A stretch of 42,908 nucleotides of DNA from Campylobacterota bacterium. Its GTDB lineage: Bacteria > Campylobacterota > Campylobacteria > Campylobacterales > JAJVLF01. The position numbers and the translations under genes were made by a program. The notes below the pieces were generated by a model. The model did no database searches. It saw nothing but the letters and a program-made list of their open reading frames with translations, and was not told the DNA's origin. Every line of letters begins with the position of its first letter. Position 1 is the first letter of the stretch. Shown here piece after piece: positions 28,159 to 38,931 of the stretch. The DNA lies in assembly GCA_029255845.1 (NCBI GenBank), contig JAJVLF010000001.1, positions 1 through 42,908 on the forward strand, given 5' to 3'.

Positions 28159-29274
28159 CTAAGCACACCCACAACCCTTACTACTATCAGAACTACAAGC
28201 AGGTTTCCCGCCACTAGTAGGCTGTATCTCATCATTAGAAGTTTCTGATTTATCCAAAATATCTATCAATTTATGAGCCACTTGAATATATTTCTTAGAA
28301 GCTATATGCTCAGGGTCAAAATAAACTATCGGCTTACCTATATCTCCATTTTTTCTTATACCTAAATCTAATGGAATATTAGCTAAAACTTCGGTGCCAA
28401 ATTCATTAGCTACACCAATAGCACTATCTTTATCAAAAATATCAGATTCTTCATTACAATGAGGACAAATAAAACCACTCATATTTTCTATCATTCCAGC
28501 TATTGGAATTTTTAGTTTTTTAAACATATCTAGGCTTCTTTTTGAATCGTCTAAAGAAACTAATTGAGGGGTAGTTACGACTACACCAGCACTTACAGGG
28601 ACTGATTGAGCTAATGTAAGCTGTGCATCGCCTGTTCCTGGGGGCATATCTATTACTAGGACATCTAAGTCTCCCCATTGGACATCTGTTAAAAGCTGAT
28701 TGATTACTTTCATAATCATCGCTCCTCTCCATATTAAGGACTCATTACCATCAATTAAAGATCCCATACTAATTGCTTTTACTCCAAATACATCAAATGG
28801 TTCTATCGTTTTTGGGGTAAGTTTTGGTTTTTGGTTTAAAAATCCCATCATTCTTGGGACATTAGGTCCATATATGTCAGCATCTAGTAAGCCTACTGAT
28901 TTTCCTTGCATAGCTAAGGCTATAGCTATATTTACAGAGCTTGTTGTTTTTCCAACTCCTCCTTTACCACTACTAATCATTAAAAACTTTTTAATATTAG
29001 GTGCTATGTTTTTAGGTGCTGATTGTTTTGGAGCTTGTGCTTGTGCCTCTGGTTGCTCTATCTCTATGTCAATACTAAATTCGCTTAATGCTTTACTTAT
29101 ATCTTCTTTTAATTTTGCAGATACTTCACTTGCAGGAGATGGTATTTTAAGCATAATATCAAACTTGCCATCATTTTCTTTAATGTCTTTAATAAAACCA
29201 AATGCAACAATATCTTTTGAAAACCCTGGATATATTACTTCTTGTAATTTTTCTTTTATTTTCTCTATGCTCAA
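28159..29274 (-). CDS. mrp: Mrp/ApbC/NBP35-family Fe-S cluster carrier ATPase
   Basis: MISSGKGGVGKTTSSVNIAIAL, VIDMPPGTGDAQLTLAQ, NMSGFICPHC. Confidence 0.93.
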   Translation of the reverse strand: MSIEKIKEKLQEVIYPGFSKDIVAFGFIKDIKENDGKFDIMLKIPSPASEVSAKLKEDISKALSEFSIDIEIEQPEAQAQAPKQSAPKNIAPNIKKFLMISSGKGGVGKTTSSVNIAIALAMQGKSVGLLDADIYGPNVPRMMGFLNQKPKLTPKTIEPFDVFGVKAISMGSLIDGNESLIWRGAMIMKVINQLLTDVQWGDLDVLVIDMPPGTGDAQLTLAQSVPVSAGVVVTTPQLVSLDDSKRSLDMFKKLKIPIAGMIENMSGFICPHCNEESDIFDKDSAIGVANEFGTEVLANIPLDLGIRKNGDIGKPIVYFDPEHIASKKYIQVAHKLIDILDKSETSNDEIQPTSGGKPACSSDSSKGCGCA

Positions 29275-29275
29275 T

Positions 29276-30652
<1,377 letters not shown>

Positions 30653-30846
30653 TCAATGTATCAAAATAATATTATAGGGAGTTAAAAATTGTTTAAATGT
30701 TGGCAATTTTGTTTATAATGTTTATATAATTCGTAATGCCATTAAGCTAAGTAATAAATCGCCTATCTTAATGACGACTACAAAAAACGGATTACAAGAT
30801 ACGGAGTAAAGCAATTAAGGCACCTAAACACTCTTTTTTTGTAATC

Positions 30847-30872
30847 TGCCATTAAGTCTTAATTTAATGGCA
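30847..30872. repeat. Hairpin TGCCATTAA-N8-TTAATGGCA downstream of the desaturase gene
   Basis: Perfect 9-bp inverted repeat, no flanking T tract. Confidence 0.5.
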
Positions 30873-30891
30873 ATGGAGGCTACCTTACATA

Positions 30892-31884
30892 TTAGCTATT
30901 TACTGCTAATCCTCTTGATGCTACCATTCTTTCTTTAGTGCCTTGCCCATTTCCCGCTAACTCCTGATAAACTTCCTTATATGCCTGAAAAGGAGAAGTC
31001 TCATAATAAGTAACATTATTCTCTCTACAAAAATCTTTTGTAATTTTAGCTATTTTTAAAAGATTAAATCTAGGGGCTTTTGGGAAAATGTGATGTTCTA
31101 TTTGTGTATTTAGACCGCCATAAATAAAATGGATAAATAAGCCACCTTTGACATTTCTGCTTGTTCTTGTTTGTAAATCTAACCAAGTAATATCTTTCGC
31201 TACATCATCTTCTATGACTTCACATCCATAATGATTGGTCATTATTACTAAGCCAAATATAAAACCATAAACTCCATACATTACAGCTAAAAATAATAAA
31301 GCTTCGCCTGAATGCATCCAGATATAAGCTGGGATTAGAAAATGTGAAGCTACAGCTATTAAATCTATTATTTTTTTCTTATTAATACAATACGATATGG
31401 ATTGATACAAAAAGCTAGTAATAATAAATGGCAATAAAAACCAATACAATATATGCTGATTATCGTGAAATAAAGAAATCCAATTTCTTCTACCAGCAAA
31501 AGCACCACCAATAGCTTGAATATCTTCATCTTTAGAAGCTATATTAGAATAAGTGTGATGTAAAACATTATGTGCATATTTCCACCAATTTGCTGAGAGA
31601 CCTAAGATAAAATTACCATAAATTAATGAAAATTTTAAATTCAATTTTCTTGAAAAGTATTGACCATGGACTAAATCATGAGCCACATAAGTTGATCTTA
31701 GCATAACTAGCACCATCATTAATGCATTTAAAATAGGGTTAATTTCTCCTACTAAAGATAAAGATAAAATTAAAGCAGAGAAAACAATAGCCATTTCAAA
31801 AGCTCCTCTAATGGGACTTTTTGCTAATAAGCCCTCTTTTTGCACCTTAGCGCTTAATTCTTTTAGTAAATTATTATAATCCAT
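30892..31884 (-). CDS. Membrane fatty acid desaturase
   Basis: Three His boxes: HDLVHGQ, HNVLHHTYSN, QIEHHIFP. Confidence 0.9.
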   Translation of the reverse strand: MDYNNLLKELSAKVQKEGLLAKSPIRGAFEMAIVFSALILSLSLVGEINPILNALMMVLVMLRSTYVAHDLVHGQYFSRKLNLKFSLIYGNFILGLSANWWKYAHNVLHHTYSNIASKDEDIQAIGGAFAGRRNWISLFHDNQHILYWFLLPFIITSFLYQSISYCINKKKIIDLIAVASHFLIPAYIWMHSGEALLFLAVMYGVYGFIFGLVIMTNHYGCEVIEDDVAKDITWLDLQTRTSRNVKGGLFIHFIYGGLNTQIEHHIFPKAPRFNLLKIAKITKDFCRENNVTYYETSPFQAYKEVYQELAGNGQGTKERMVASRGLAVNS

Positions 31885-31895
31885 AGTTACTCCTA

Positions 31896-33716
31896 TTAGT
31901 GTATTAGATTTTGTTTTTTTAAAGCATCAAATGAAATTGGAGATTTCATCGTGCCTTTAGTCGGGTAAAAATTATGAACTTTACCATCATGATGTATACA
32001 GACAGAGTTTCCTGCTGTCCACATTGAGCCTACTTCCATAAAGGCACTTTCGGTGTCATCATAAATAGCTTTTATTTTTTGACCAATATCTTCTAGTTTG
32101 TCTTTATATTTTTGGACATTATTTTCTAATTCATCTTTTTCTTCTTGAAGTTTAACAAGTGCTTGAAGTTTATTATCCATAGCTGTGCTAGATTTTATAT
32201 TATATCTTAGTTTATCTATCTTATCATCTCTTTGGACATTCAATGATTCTTCATTAAATTTTATTAAAAACATTTTTTCTTTAAGTTTTTTTTCTTCTTT
32301 TTTAATAGTATCTTCAAGAACATCTTTTTCATGTGTCATATCTTCTAAGCTAACACCTTTTTTATCTCCAAATGATTTACCTAATGGCTTAAGGGTAAAT
32401 GTATTGCTCTCACCTATGATACTTTTAACTTCTATTTTACGAGAAGCTATTATTTCTACATTCGCCTCTAAGTTATCTATAGAAATATTTTCCCCCTCTA
32501 TGCGACCACCTCTAGCTGTTTTTACTTTTATACTCTTAGCAAAAACAGTCCCACCTTCTAAGATATCAATAAGAACACTCTCTCCTTTTAATTCACCTTT
32601 ATGGACAGCTATCTGAGCTTTTTTGGCTATTATTTTACTTTTTGAATGTGTCTGACCTCCGATTTTAACGATATTACCTTCGACAGTAGCAGATGGTCCC
32701 ACATTTCCATTTACATTTACTTTATCTGCTTTGACATTTATATTTCCACCAACAGCATCAGAGAGCTTATCTTTACTTTTAATATTTATAGACACACCAT
32801 CATCTAATGAAGTTACTAGCTTATCCTTATTTCTAATATTAGCTGTGCTCATTTCTGTTTTATTGTCTATCCTTAGAAATTTTCTCTCAAAAAAAACAAA
32901 TCCCGCTTCTTTAGCAATATAATCAATAAACTTATCGTTTTCTTTTTTTTCAATAGTTTTTGAATCAATAGTAAATTTAGGTGTATGAGCGGGCTTCATG
33001 ATACCTACCTTAATAACTCCACCATTATAAGTTCTACCTATAATCCCTTCTACAACTTTATGGTATTTAATAATAGTAGAATGTTTTTTAGCAGATGCTA
33101 ATTTTACCTTATTGCCACCATCTTCACTATCATCCACTTTCGTATTTGTTTTATAAACCATTTCTAATGAATCAGGCATGGGCTTACGAGGAGCTGGGAA
33201 ATCAATAGCTTTTATTTTTATTTCTTCACTAATTATCTCACCTTCTTCATAGTTTTTATAAAGTTCATCCACTTCTTTGCTTAATGAAATATTATCATCT
33301 GTTCTTATAAGGCATTTATTTAATAGTAAAATACTTTCAAGATGGTTTAAAAATATTTCTCTATTAAATGAGCTTAATTTTAAGTCTTGATTTTTTTTAA
33401 TTACAAGGTATCCAGTTGTATGAGCACTGTTATTGGCAAAAACAATATTAGGAAATGTAATTAAATCATTTTCCCCTCCTCTCATTATCAGATCATACTT
33501 TTGAGTAATAGCTAAATCAGGGTCAGTTAAGTCTCTATCAGACAAAATTAATGATTCTATTATCTCTTTTGTTCTTTTATTTTTAATTATTGTTGATACT
33601 TTTTTAATATCAAAAGAAATTTTGTCACTAGGAATATTAAACTGAATAGTTGCCTGTATTACTGCCACTAAGACATTATCAGTAGTTATGCTATAAGGAG
33701 CATGATTCATATTCAT
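31896..33716 (-). CDS. FapA/DUF342-family protein
   Basis: Beta-helix-like centre (NIKSKDKLSDAVGGNINVKADKVNVNGNVGPSATVEGNIVKIGGQTHSKSKIIAKKAQIAVHKGELKG) followed by coiled coil. Confidence 0.75.
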   Translation of the reverse strand: MNMNHAPYSITTDNVLVAVIQATIQFNIPSDKISFDIKKVSTIIKNKRTKEIIESLILSDRDLTDPDLAITQKYDLIMRGGENDLITFPNIVFANNSAHTTGYLVIKKNQDLKLSSFNREIFLNHLESILLLNKCLIRTDDNISLSKEVDELYKNYEEGEIISEEIKIKAIDFPAPRKPMPDSLEMVYKTNTKVDDSEDGGNKVKLASAKKHSTIIKYHKVVEGIIGRTYNGGVIKVGIMKPAHTPKFTIDSKTIEKKENDKFIDYIAKEAGFVFFERKFLRIDNKTEMSTANIRNKDKLVTSLDDGVSINIKSKDKLSDAVGGNINVKADKVNVNGNVGPSATVEGNIVKIGGQTHSKSKIIAKKAQIAVHKGELKGESVLIDILEGGTVFAKSIKVKTARGGRIEGENISIDNLEANVEIIASRKIEVKSIIGESNTFTLKPLGKSFGDKKGVSLEDMTHEKDVLEDTIKKEEKKLKEKMFLIKFNEESLNVQRDDKIDKLRYNIKSSTAMDNKLQALVKLQEEKDELENNVQKYKDKLEDIGQKIKAIYDDTESAFMEVGSMWTAGNSVCIHHDGKVHNFYPTKGTMKSPISFDALKKQNLIH

Positions 33717-33718
33717 AA

Positions 33719-36085
33719 TTAAATTATCACCCTTTTAATAACTTCAGACACTCTACTAACACCAATAATTTCCATATTTTCCTTAACATCATCTGGAATA
33801 TCTTTCAAATCTTTATCAAAATTCTTCTTAGGAATTAAAGCCGTCTTAATCCCCGCCTTAAAAGCAGCAATTAATTTTTCCTTTAAGCCACCTATAGCCA
33901 AAACATCCCCATTTAGATTAAGCTCCCCAGTCAAAGCACATAATCTATCAATTTTCCTTGCTGAATACAAAGAAGCAATAGCACAAGCCAAAGCAACACC
34001 AGCACTAGGACCATCTTTAGGAGTGGCACCTTCAGGCACATGGATATGTAAATCAATTTTTTTATTTAATTCATCCAAGCTAATAGTCTTATTTTTTATC
34101 TTTATCCCTAAATCAAGCTCTCCTGTCGCAAACATTTTTTTTGCCACACTTAATGCAATTTTTGTAGATTCTTTCATTACATTACCTAAATTACCAGTGA
34201 TATTGACAGCTCCTTTACCTTCTATATACATAGATTCTATCTTCAATAAATCTCCACCCACAGGAGTCCAAGCCAAGCCATTTATTATGCCTATTGTGTT
34301 TTTGCTAATTGGTTTTGATATATCAAATTTTTCATTATCTAAAAACAAAGATAGGTTTTTTAAAGTTATGCTCATAGATTTTTTATTTTCTTCTAAAAAT
34401 ATCTTAATACATTTCCTACAAATCTTTGATATTTGTCTCCTAAGGTTTCTCACTCCAGCTTCTTTCGTATAATCATCTATTATTTTTTGTAAAACAGAGT
34501 CTGAAATTTTAATCTCACTTTTAATTAGTGAATGCTTTTTCATCTCTTGAGGTAATAAATAGTTCTTAGCAATATGAAATTTCTCTAATGGAGTATAAGA
34601 ATGCACAAAAATACTCTCAAGTCTATCTCTTAATGCATAAGGAATTTTCCCATATTCATTTGCAGTAGCGATAAAAAGAACTTTCGATAAATCTATTTCA
34701 AAATTCAAATAATGATCTCTAAAATTATTATTTTGCTCAGGGTCAAGTATCTCTAAAAATGCCGAACTAGGGTCTCCTCTATGATTACTGCCTAATTTAT
34801 CAATCTCATCAAGCACTATTACTGGGTTCATAGTCTCAGCATCTATAAGTCCTTGTGTAATTCTCCCACACATAGCCCCAATATAAGTTCGTCTATGACC
34901 ACGAAGCTCATTTACATCTTCCATCCCACCTAGAGATATTCTAATGAGTTTTCTTTTTAAAGCAGAAGAAATAGAATTAGCCAATGATGTCTTACCAACC
35001 CCTGGAGGTCCCACAAAGCATAATATATTACTAGCACCTTTATTATCTTTTGATTTTTTAAGTTCTAAAAATTTTTTAACAGCAAAATGCTCCAAAATTC
35101 TATCTTTAGCATCTTTTAAAGAGTAATGGTCATTATCAAGAGATGTTTTAATATCTTTAATATCTGTTTGCTCTAGCGAGGTTTTATCAAAAGGAATACT
35201 AAGAGTAACATCTATATAGTTTTGAATCATAGAAGACTCACTCCCACCATCATGACTAATACCAGCATATCTTTTTATTTGTTTTTGGATTTCCTTATGA
35301 GCCTTTTTAGACATAAATGGTTTTAATGTCTTTAATTTCTTTTTATATTCTTTAACTTCATCTATTTTAGATTTATCAATATCTAATTCTTTATGAATTT
35401 CCCTTAATTGCTCTTTTAGTAAATACTCTTTATTATGTTTCTCCATTTTAGAAAAAGCTTTATTTCTTATATTTGCTTTAAGCTCAAATGAATGAATTTC
35501 TTTAGCGATAATATCTATTAATCTTGTCAATCTTTTTTCAATATCTTCTTCGATAAATAGCTCATTAGCCTCTTTATAATCGATCCTAATAGAGCTAGCA
35601 ACTATTTCACTTAATCTATAAGGATTTTTAGTCTCAAAAATTACATTTATCAAATCTTTTGGTATATTATTTGATATTTTAGAATAAGCCGTTATATGCT
35701 CTTTTAAAATATCCGCAATAGCATCTATATTTTCTTTATCATAAGGCTTTTTCCCTATCAAGTCCACCTTAGCATGAAAAATATCGCCTCTTTGGAATTG
35801 AAGTATTTTCCCCGTAGATATTCCTTGAAATAAGATTTTTATCTTCCCATCAGATAATGAAGTCTTTCGCATAACATGCCCAATAACCCCAACATCATAA
35901 TAAGTATCTTTCTTTTTCTTATTTACGATTACTAATAATTTATTTTCTTTTAAAGAATAATCAACAGCCTTTATATTTGATTCATTTTCCGTGAAAATAG
36001 GGACAATCATAAAAGGATAAAGAACAAAATTATCCTCCGTCCATACAGGCAAGTCATCAGGAAATTTATGTTGATCAATAGTCAT
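33719..36085 (-). CDS. lon: ATP-dependent protease La
   Basis: FVGPPGVGKTSLANSI, SLGGMEDVNELRGHRRTYIGAMCGRI, HVPEGATPKDGPSAGVA with catalytic Ser. Confidence 0.96.
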   Translation of the reverse strand: MTIDQHKFPDDLPVWTEDNFVLYPFMIVPIFTENESNIKAVDYSLKENKLLVIVNKKKKDTYYDVGVIGHVMRKTSLSDGKIKILFQGISTGKILQFQRGDIFHAKVDLIGKKPYDKENIDAIADILKEHITAYSKISNNIPKDLINVIFETKNPYRLSEIVASSIRIDYKEANELFIEEDIEKRLTRLIDIIAKEIHSFELKANIRNKAFSKMEKHNKEYLLKEQLREIHKELDIDKSKIDEVKEYKKKLKTLKPFMSKKAHKEIQKQIKRYAGISHDGGSESSMIQNYIDVTLSIPFDKTSLEQTDIKDIKTSLDNDHYSLKDAKDRILEHFAVKKFLELKKSKDNKGASNILCFVGPPGVGKTSLANSISSALKRKLIRISLGGMEDVNELRGHRRTYIGAMCGRITQGLIDAETMNPVIVLDEIDKLGSNHRGDPSSAFLEILDPEQNNNFRDHYLNFEIDLSKVLFIATANEYGKIPYALRDRLESIFVHSYTPLEKFHIAKNYLLPQEMKKHSLIKSEIKISDSVLQKIIDDYTKEAGVRNLRRQISKICRKCIKIFLEENKKSMSITLKNLSLFLDNEKFDISKPISKNTIGIINGLAWTPVGGDLLKIESMYIEGKGAVNITGNLGNVMKESTKIALSVAKKMFATGELDLGIKIKNKTISLDELNKKIDLHIHVPEGATPKDGPSAGVALACAIASLYSARKIDRLCALTGELNLNGDVLAIGGLKEKLIAAFKAGIKTALIPKKNFDKDLKDIPDDVKENMEIIGVSRVSEVIKRVII

Positions 36086-36093
36086 ATATTCTC

Positions 36094-36729
36094 TTATTCA
36101 AAAAGCTCTACGATGAAAAAGCTACTAACTTCTTCTATGTCACTTTTTTTAATTTTTAATTTTTTATTTTTAATTTTATAAACATCACTAGAATAAGAGT
36201 TGCCTCTTTTTTCATACAATCTAGCAATTTTTTCATTTAGCACATACAAAGTAGCATCAATACTACTCTTAATATCCATAGCCAAATACCTATAATCACT
36301 ACTTTGATATTTAGCTAAAAATTCCTCAATTTTTATCTTTAAATCTAAAAATTCTTTTTGATTTCTATTTTTATCATCCAATGTCAAAAAAGCAATTTTC
36401 AATTCATAAAACTCATAAAAATCCGAATTTTCACTACTAATAAACTGAGACTTCATCTTATCCAAATAAAATTTAGCCATCTTAAACTCTGAATTATTAA
36501 TAGAATTACTAATAGCAATCAAAAATGCCCTTTCTAAATAAACAGAAGATGGATGGTTAGAGCTTAAATCAACAAACACATCAGAAAATTTAGAAAACTC
36601 AGAAGAAGCATTATAACCAACCATATCACGATACATCTCTAAATCACTTTTAGTGCTAATGGGAGGACTAAAGCAAGATGTAAGCATAAAAAGAGATGGA
36701 AATAATATAATATACCGCATATATTTCAA
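36094..36729 (-). CDS. bamD: BamD-like outer-membrane assembly lipoprotein
   Basis: Lipobox LTSCFS, TPR-like helices, next to lon. Confidence 0.7.
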   Translation of the reverse strand: MKYMRYIILFPSLFMLTSCFSPPISTKSDLEMYRDMVGYNASSEFSKFSDVFVDLSSNHPSSVYLERAFLIAISNSINNSEFKMAKFYLDKMKSQFISSENSDFYEFYELKIAFLTLDDKNRNQKEFLDLKIKIEEFLAKYQSSDYRYLAMDIKSSIDATLYVLNEKIARLYEKRGNSYSSDVYKIKNKKLKIKKSDIEEVSSFFIVELFE

Positions 36730-36866
36730 GTAATAACCTACCTTAATTTTTAAACCAAATTATACATAAAAAAACTTAATATAATGTTCTCAAAAGCTAT
36801 AATCAAAAACAAACAATTCCTTATTCTCAAATGACAATATGCAACGAGAGAAAAAGGAATATACCC

Positions 36867-37726
36867 TTATTTATTATTTTTTCTCAACTCACTAATAGTA
36901 TCTATAGATAAACCTGTCTTTAAAGATATAGTTTCATTATCTAAAACATCTAAGAGGTTTTTGTTATTTGGATGTTTCTTTTTTCCATACCTTGCTTTCT
37001 CCCTCTCTCAAGCCTATCTTCAACAGCAGTCTCAAACTCATTCAATCTTTTACCTTCTTGCATACTCACATAATCATATATCTCTAACTCTTTCTTATTC
37101 CAGTTCATCATTAAAGCAGTATCAAATGCAATATCAAACTCTTTTATATTTTCATATTCTACTGGTATTAAATCAAAGTTTTCTACATTCTTTATAAAGT
37201 AAATCCATTTCTTTGATAGGCTATTACATTCTTGTAGTTTTAAGTTAAATTTATCTAATTCTATGAAGTTAAATTCAAAGTCTTTTAGTTCTTGTTTGTA
37301 TGTAATATTATCCATAATAAGATGTTTTGACATATAGCTTTTAGTATCAAAGATAGCAAAGTTTAATATTCCTATAAAATATACTTTTTTTAATTTATTA
37401 TAGTTTTCTGATTTTTTTATTTGATTAACATAAGACTTAGATGTATAGTATAAGCTTCTTTTAGCAAAGTTTTTATCTTTTTCTATTTGCATTTCTACTA
37501 TAAATTCTTCATTATCTTGATTTAATGCTTTTATATCTAATATAGTATTTTTCAAATCTTTTATTTGAGGAGTTTGATATGGGTTTAATATAATTACTTT
37601 TTTAATTTGCTTATTATTTTTAAATTCTAATATAGAGTTTAGAAAAGATATTAAAACTTCTGTTTTATTCTCATCACCGAATATCTTTTTAAATACTAAG
37701 TCATCTTTTGGGTCTGCGAATTTCAT
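36867..37726 (-). pseudogene. Rpn/PD-(D/E)XK nuclease-family transposase, frameshifted near the C-terminus (ORF track 36950-37726)
   Basis: FADPKDDLVFKKIFGDENKTEVLISFLNSIL start, DIKALNQDNEEFIVEMQIEKDKNFAKRSLYYTSKSYVNQI. The next frame encodes NLLDVLDNETISLKTGLSIDTISELRKNNK*, a typical family C-terminus. Confidence 0.75.
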
Positions 37727-37941
37727 TTTATTTCTTTGTTTTTTTTGTTTGGTTATTATATCATAGTATCATTATTGTGTTTCTTTTTGTTTAGGTGAAT
37801 TTGTAATTTTTGCTTTTGCGTGAGAGATAGTATGTAAGTTTTTGTGGTTGATTGGACGAGTGAAAAAAGTGTCCAGTTTCCAATGTATGAGATTAAAGTC
37901 CCATATCCGAATTTGGAAGTGAGGTTTTAATCTCAATTGTT

Positions 37942-38006
37942 ATAGGGAACCTCTATTAATTCAAAATAAATAGCTAATATTATTTGAATTAATAGAGGTT
38001 CCCTAT
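37942..38006. repeat. Perfect 24-bp inverted repeat
   Basis: ATAGGGAACCTCTATTAATTCAAA-N17-TTTGAATTAATAGAGGTTCCCTAT. Confidence 0.9.
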
Positions 38007-38053
38007 AGAAAAACAAGAATAGAAGTATATCGCTGCATGAAACAGCTATAGCA

Positions 38054-38863
38054 TTAGTCTTGCCCTATAATAGCCCTATCTTTAAAAATAACTATCCTAT
38101 AAAGCATATAAGTCAAAACAACAGCCCAAATAGTCCTCACAAGAACAACCATCATAAAATCAGCTCCAAAAATAACAAAAAGCAAAGTATCTTCAATGAT
38201 AGCATGGCAAATCATTAAAAAAGTGCCTATTAAAAATAAATCTTTTTTCTTGAGGTTATTAGCTTCGCTTATAAGTATGCCTGCACCATAGGTTATGCCT
38301 AATAGTATGCCTACTATTATGGAGAATTGTTTGCTTATATGTTTTGTGTTTTGTTTGATAAAATTTGTGTTTTTGATAAAATCCATTATTAGTATTAAAA
38401 AGGTTATTAGGATAATTATTTTAATTGTTAGGATAATTCCATTATAAAGAGAATTATATAATAAATCATAAATAGAAGCATATTCTTCTTTGATAAAGGA
38501 CTCATTAGATATACTACTAAAACCAAAAAAACTATCAGGCAACATCATCGCAGTATAAGCAATAATAAAGCCCATAATAATTCTAAAAGAATAAGAATAA
38601 AAGTATGAAATACCAATTTTCTTTAAGATAGCACCCTCGACTACTAATGAATGACAAACTCCTAAAAATATTGCTAAAATACTCCATTGCTTAATGTCCA
38701 TATCCAAAGGGGCTGCGAAAGCTATGGCGGCATATAGGTTTAGAAACATACCGCTTATTATTGCTAGTGAAGCTTCTCTAGGGAGATTTAAGGCGGATGT
38801 AATGGGGTCTATAAGGAAAGATATATAGGCTAGAGTATTATAAAAATATAATACATCTGCCAA
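38054..38863 (-). CDS. Nucleoside-recognition/Gate-domain membrane protein; N-terminus probably extends upstream to about 38920
   Basis: Polytopic; LPREASLAIISGMFLNLYAAIAFAAPLDM and ILAIFLGVCHSLVVEGAILKKIG resemble Gate-domain proteins. Confidence 0.7.
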   Translation of the reverse strand: MADVLYFYNTLAYISFLIDPITSALNLPREASLAIISGMFLNLYAAIAFAAPLDMDIKQWSILAIFLGVCHSLVVEGAILKKIGISYFYSYSFRIIMGFIIAYTAMMLPDSFFGFSSISNESFIKEEYASIYDLLYNSLYNGIILTIKIIILITFLILIMDFIKNTNFIKQNTKHISKQFSIIVGILLGITYGAGILISEANNLKKKDLFLIGTFLMICHAIIEDTLLFVIFGADFMMVVLVRTIWAVVLTYMLYRIVIFKDRAIIGQD

Positions 38864-38931
38864 TATATAGATAGGTAGGACTATCTTGATTATAGTCCAC
38901 GATGAATGGATTGATTTTTTAAATGCTTCTC

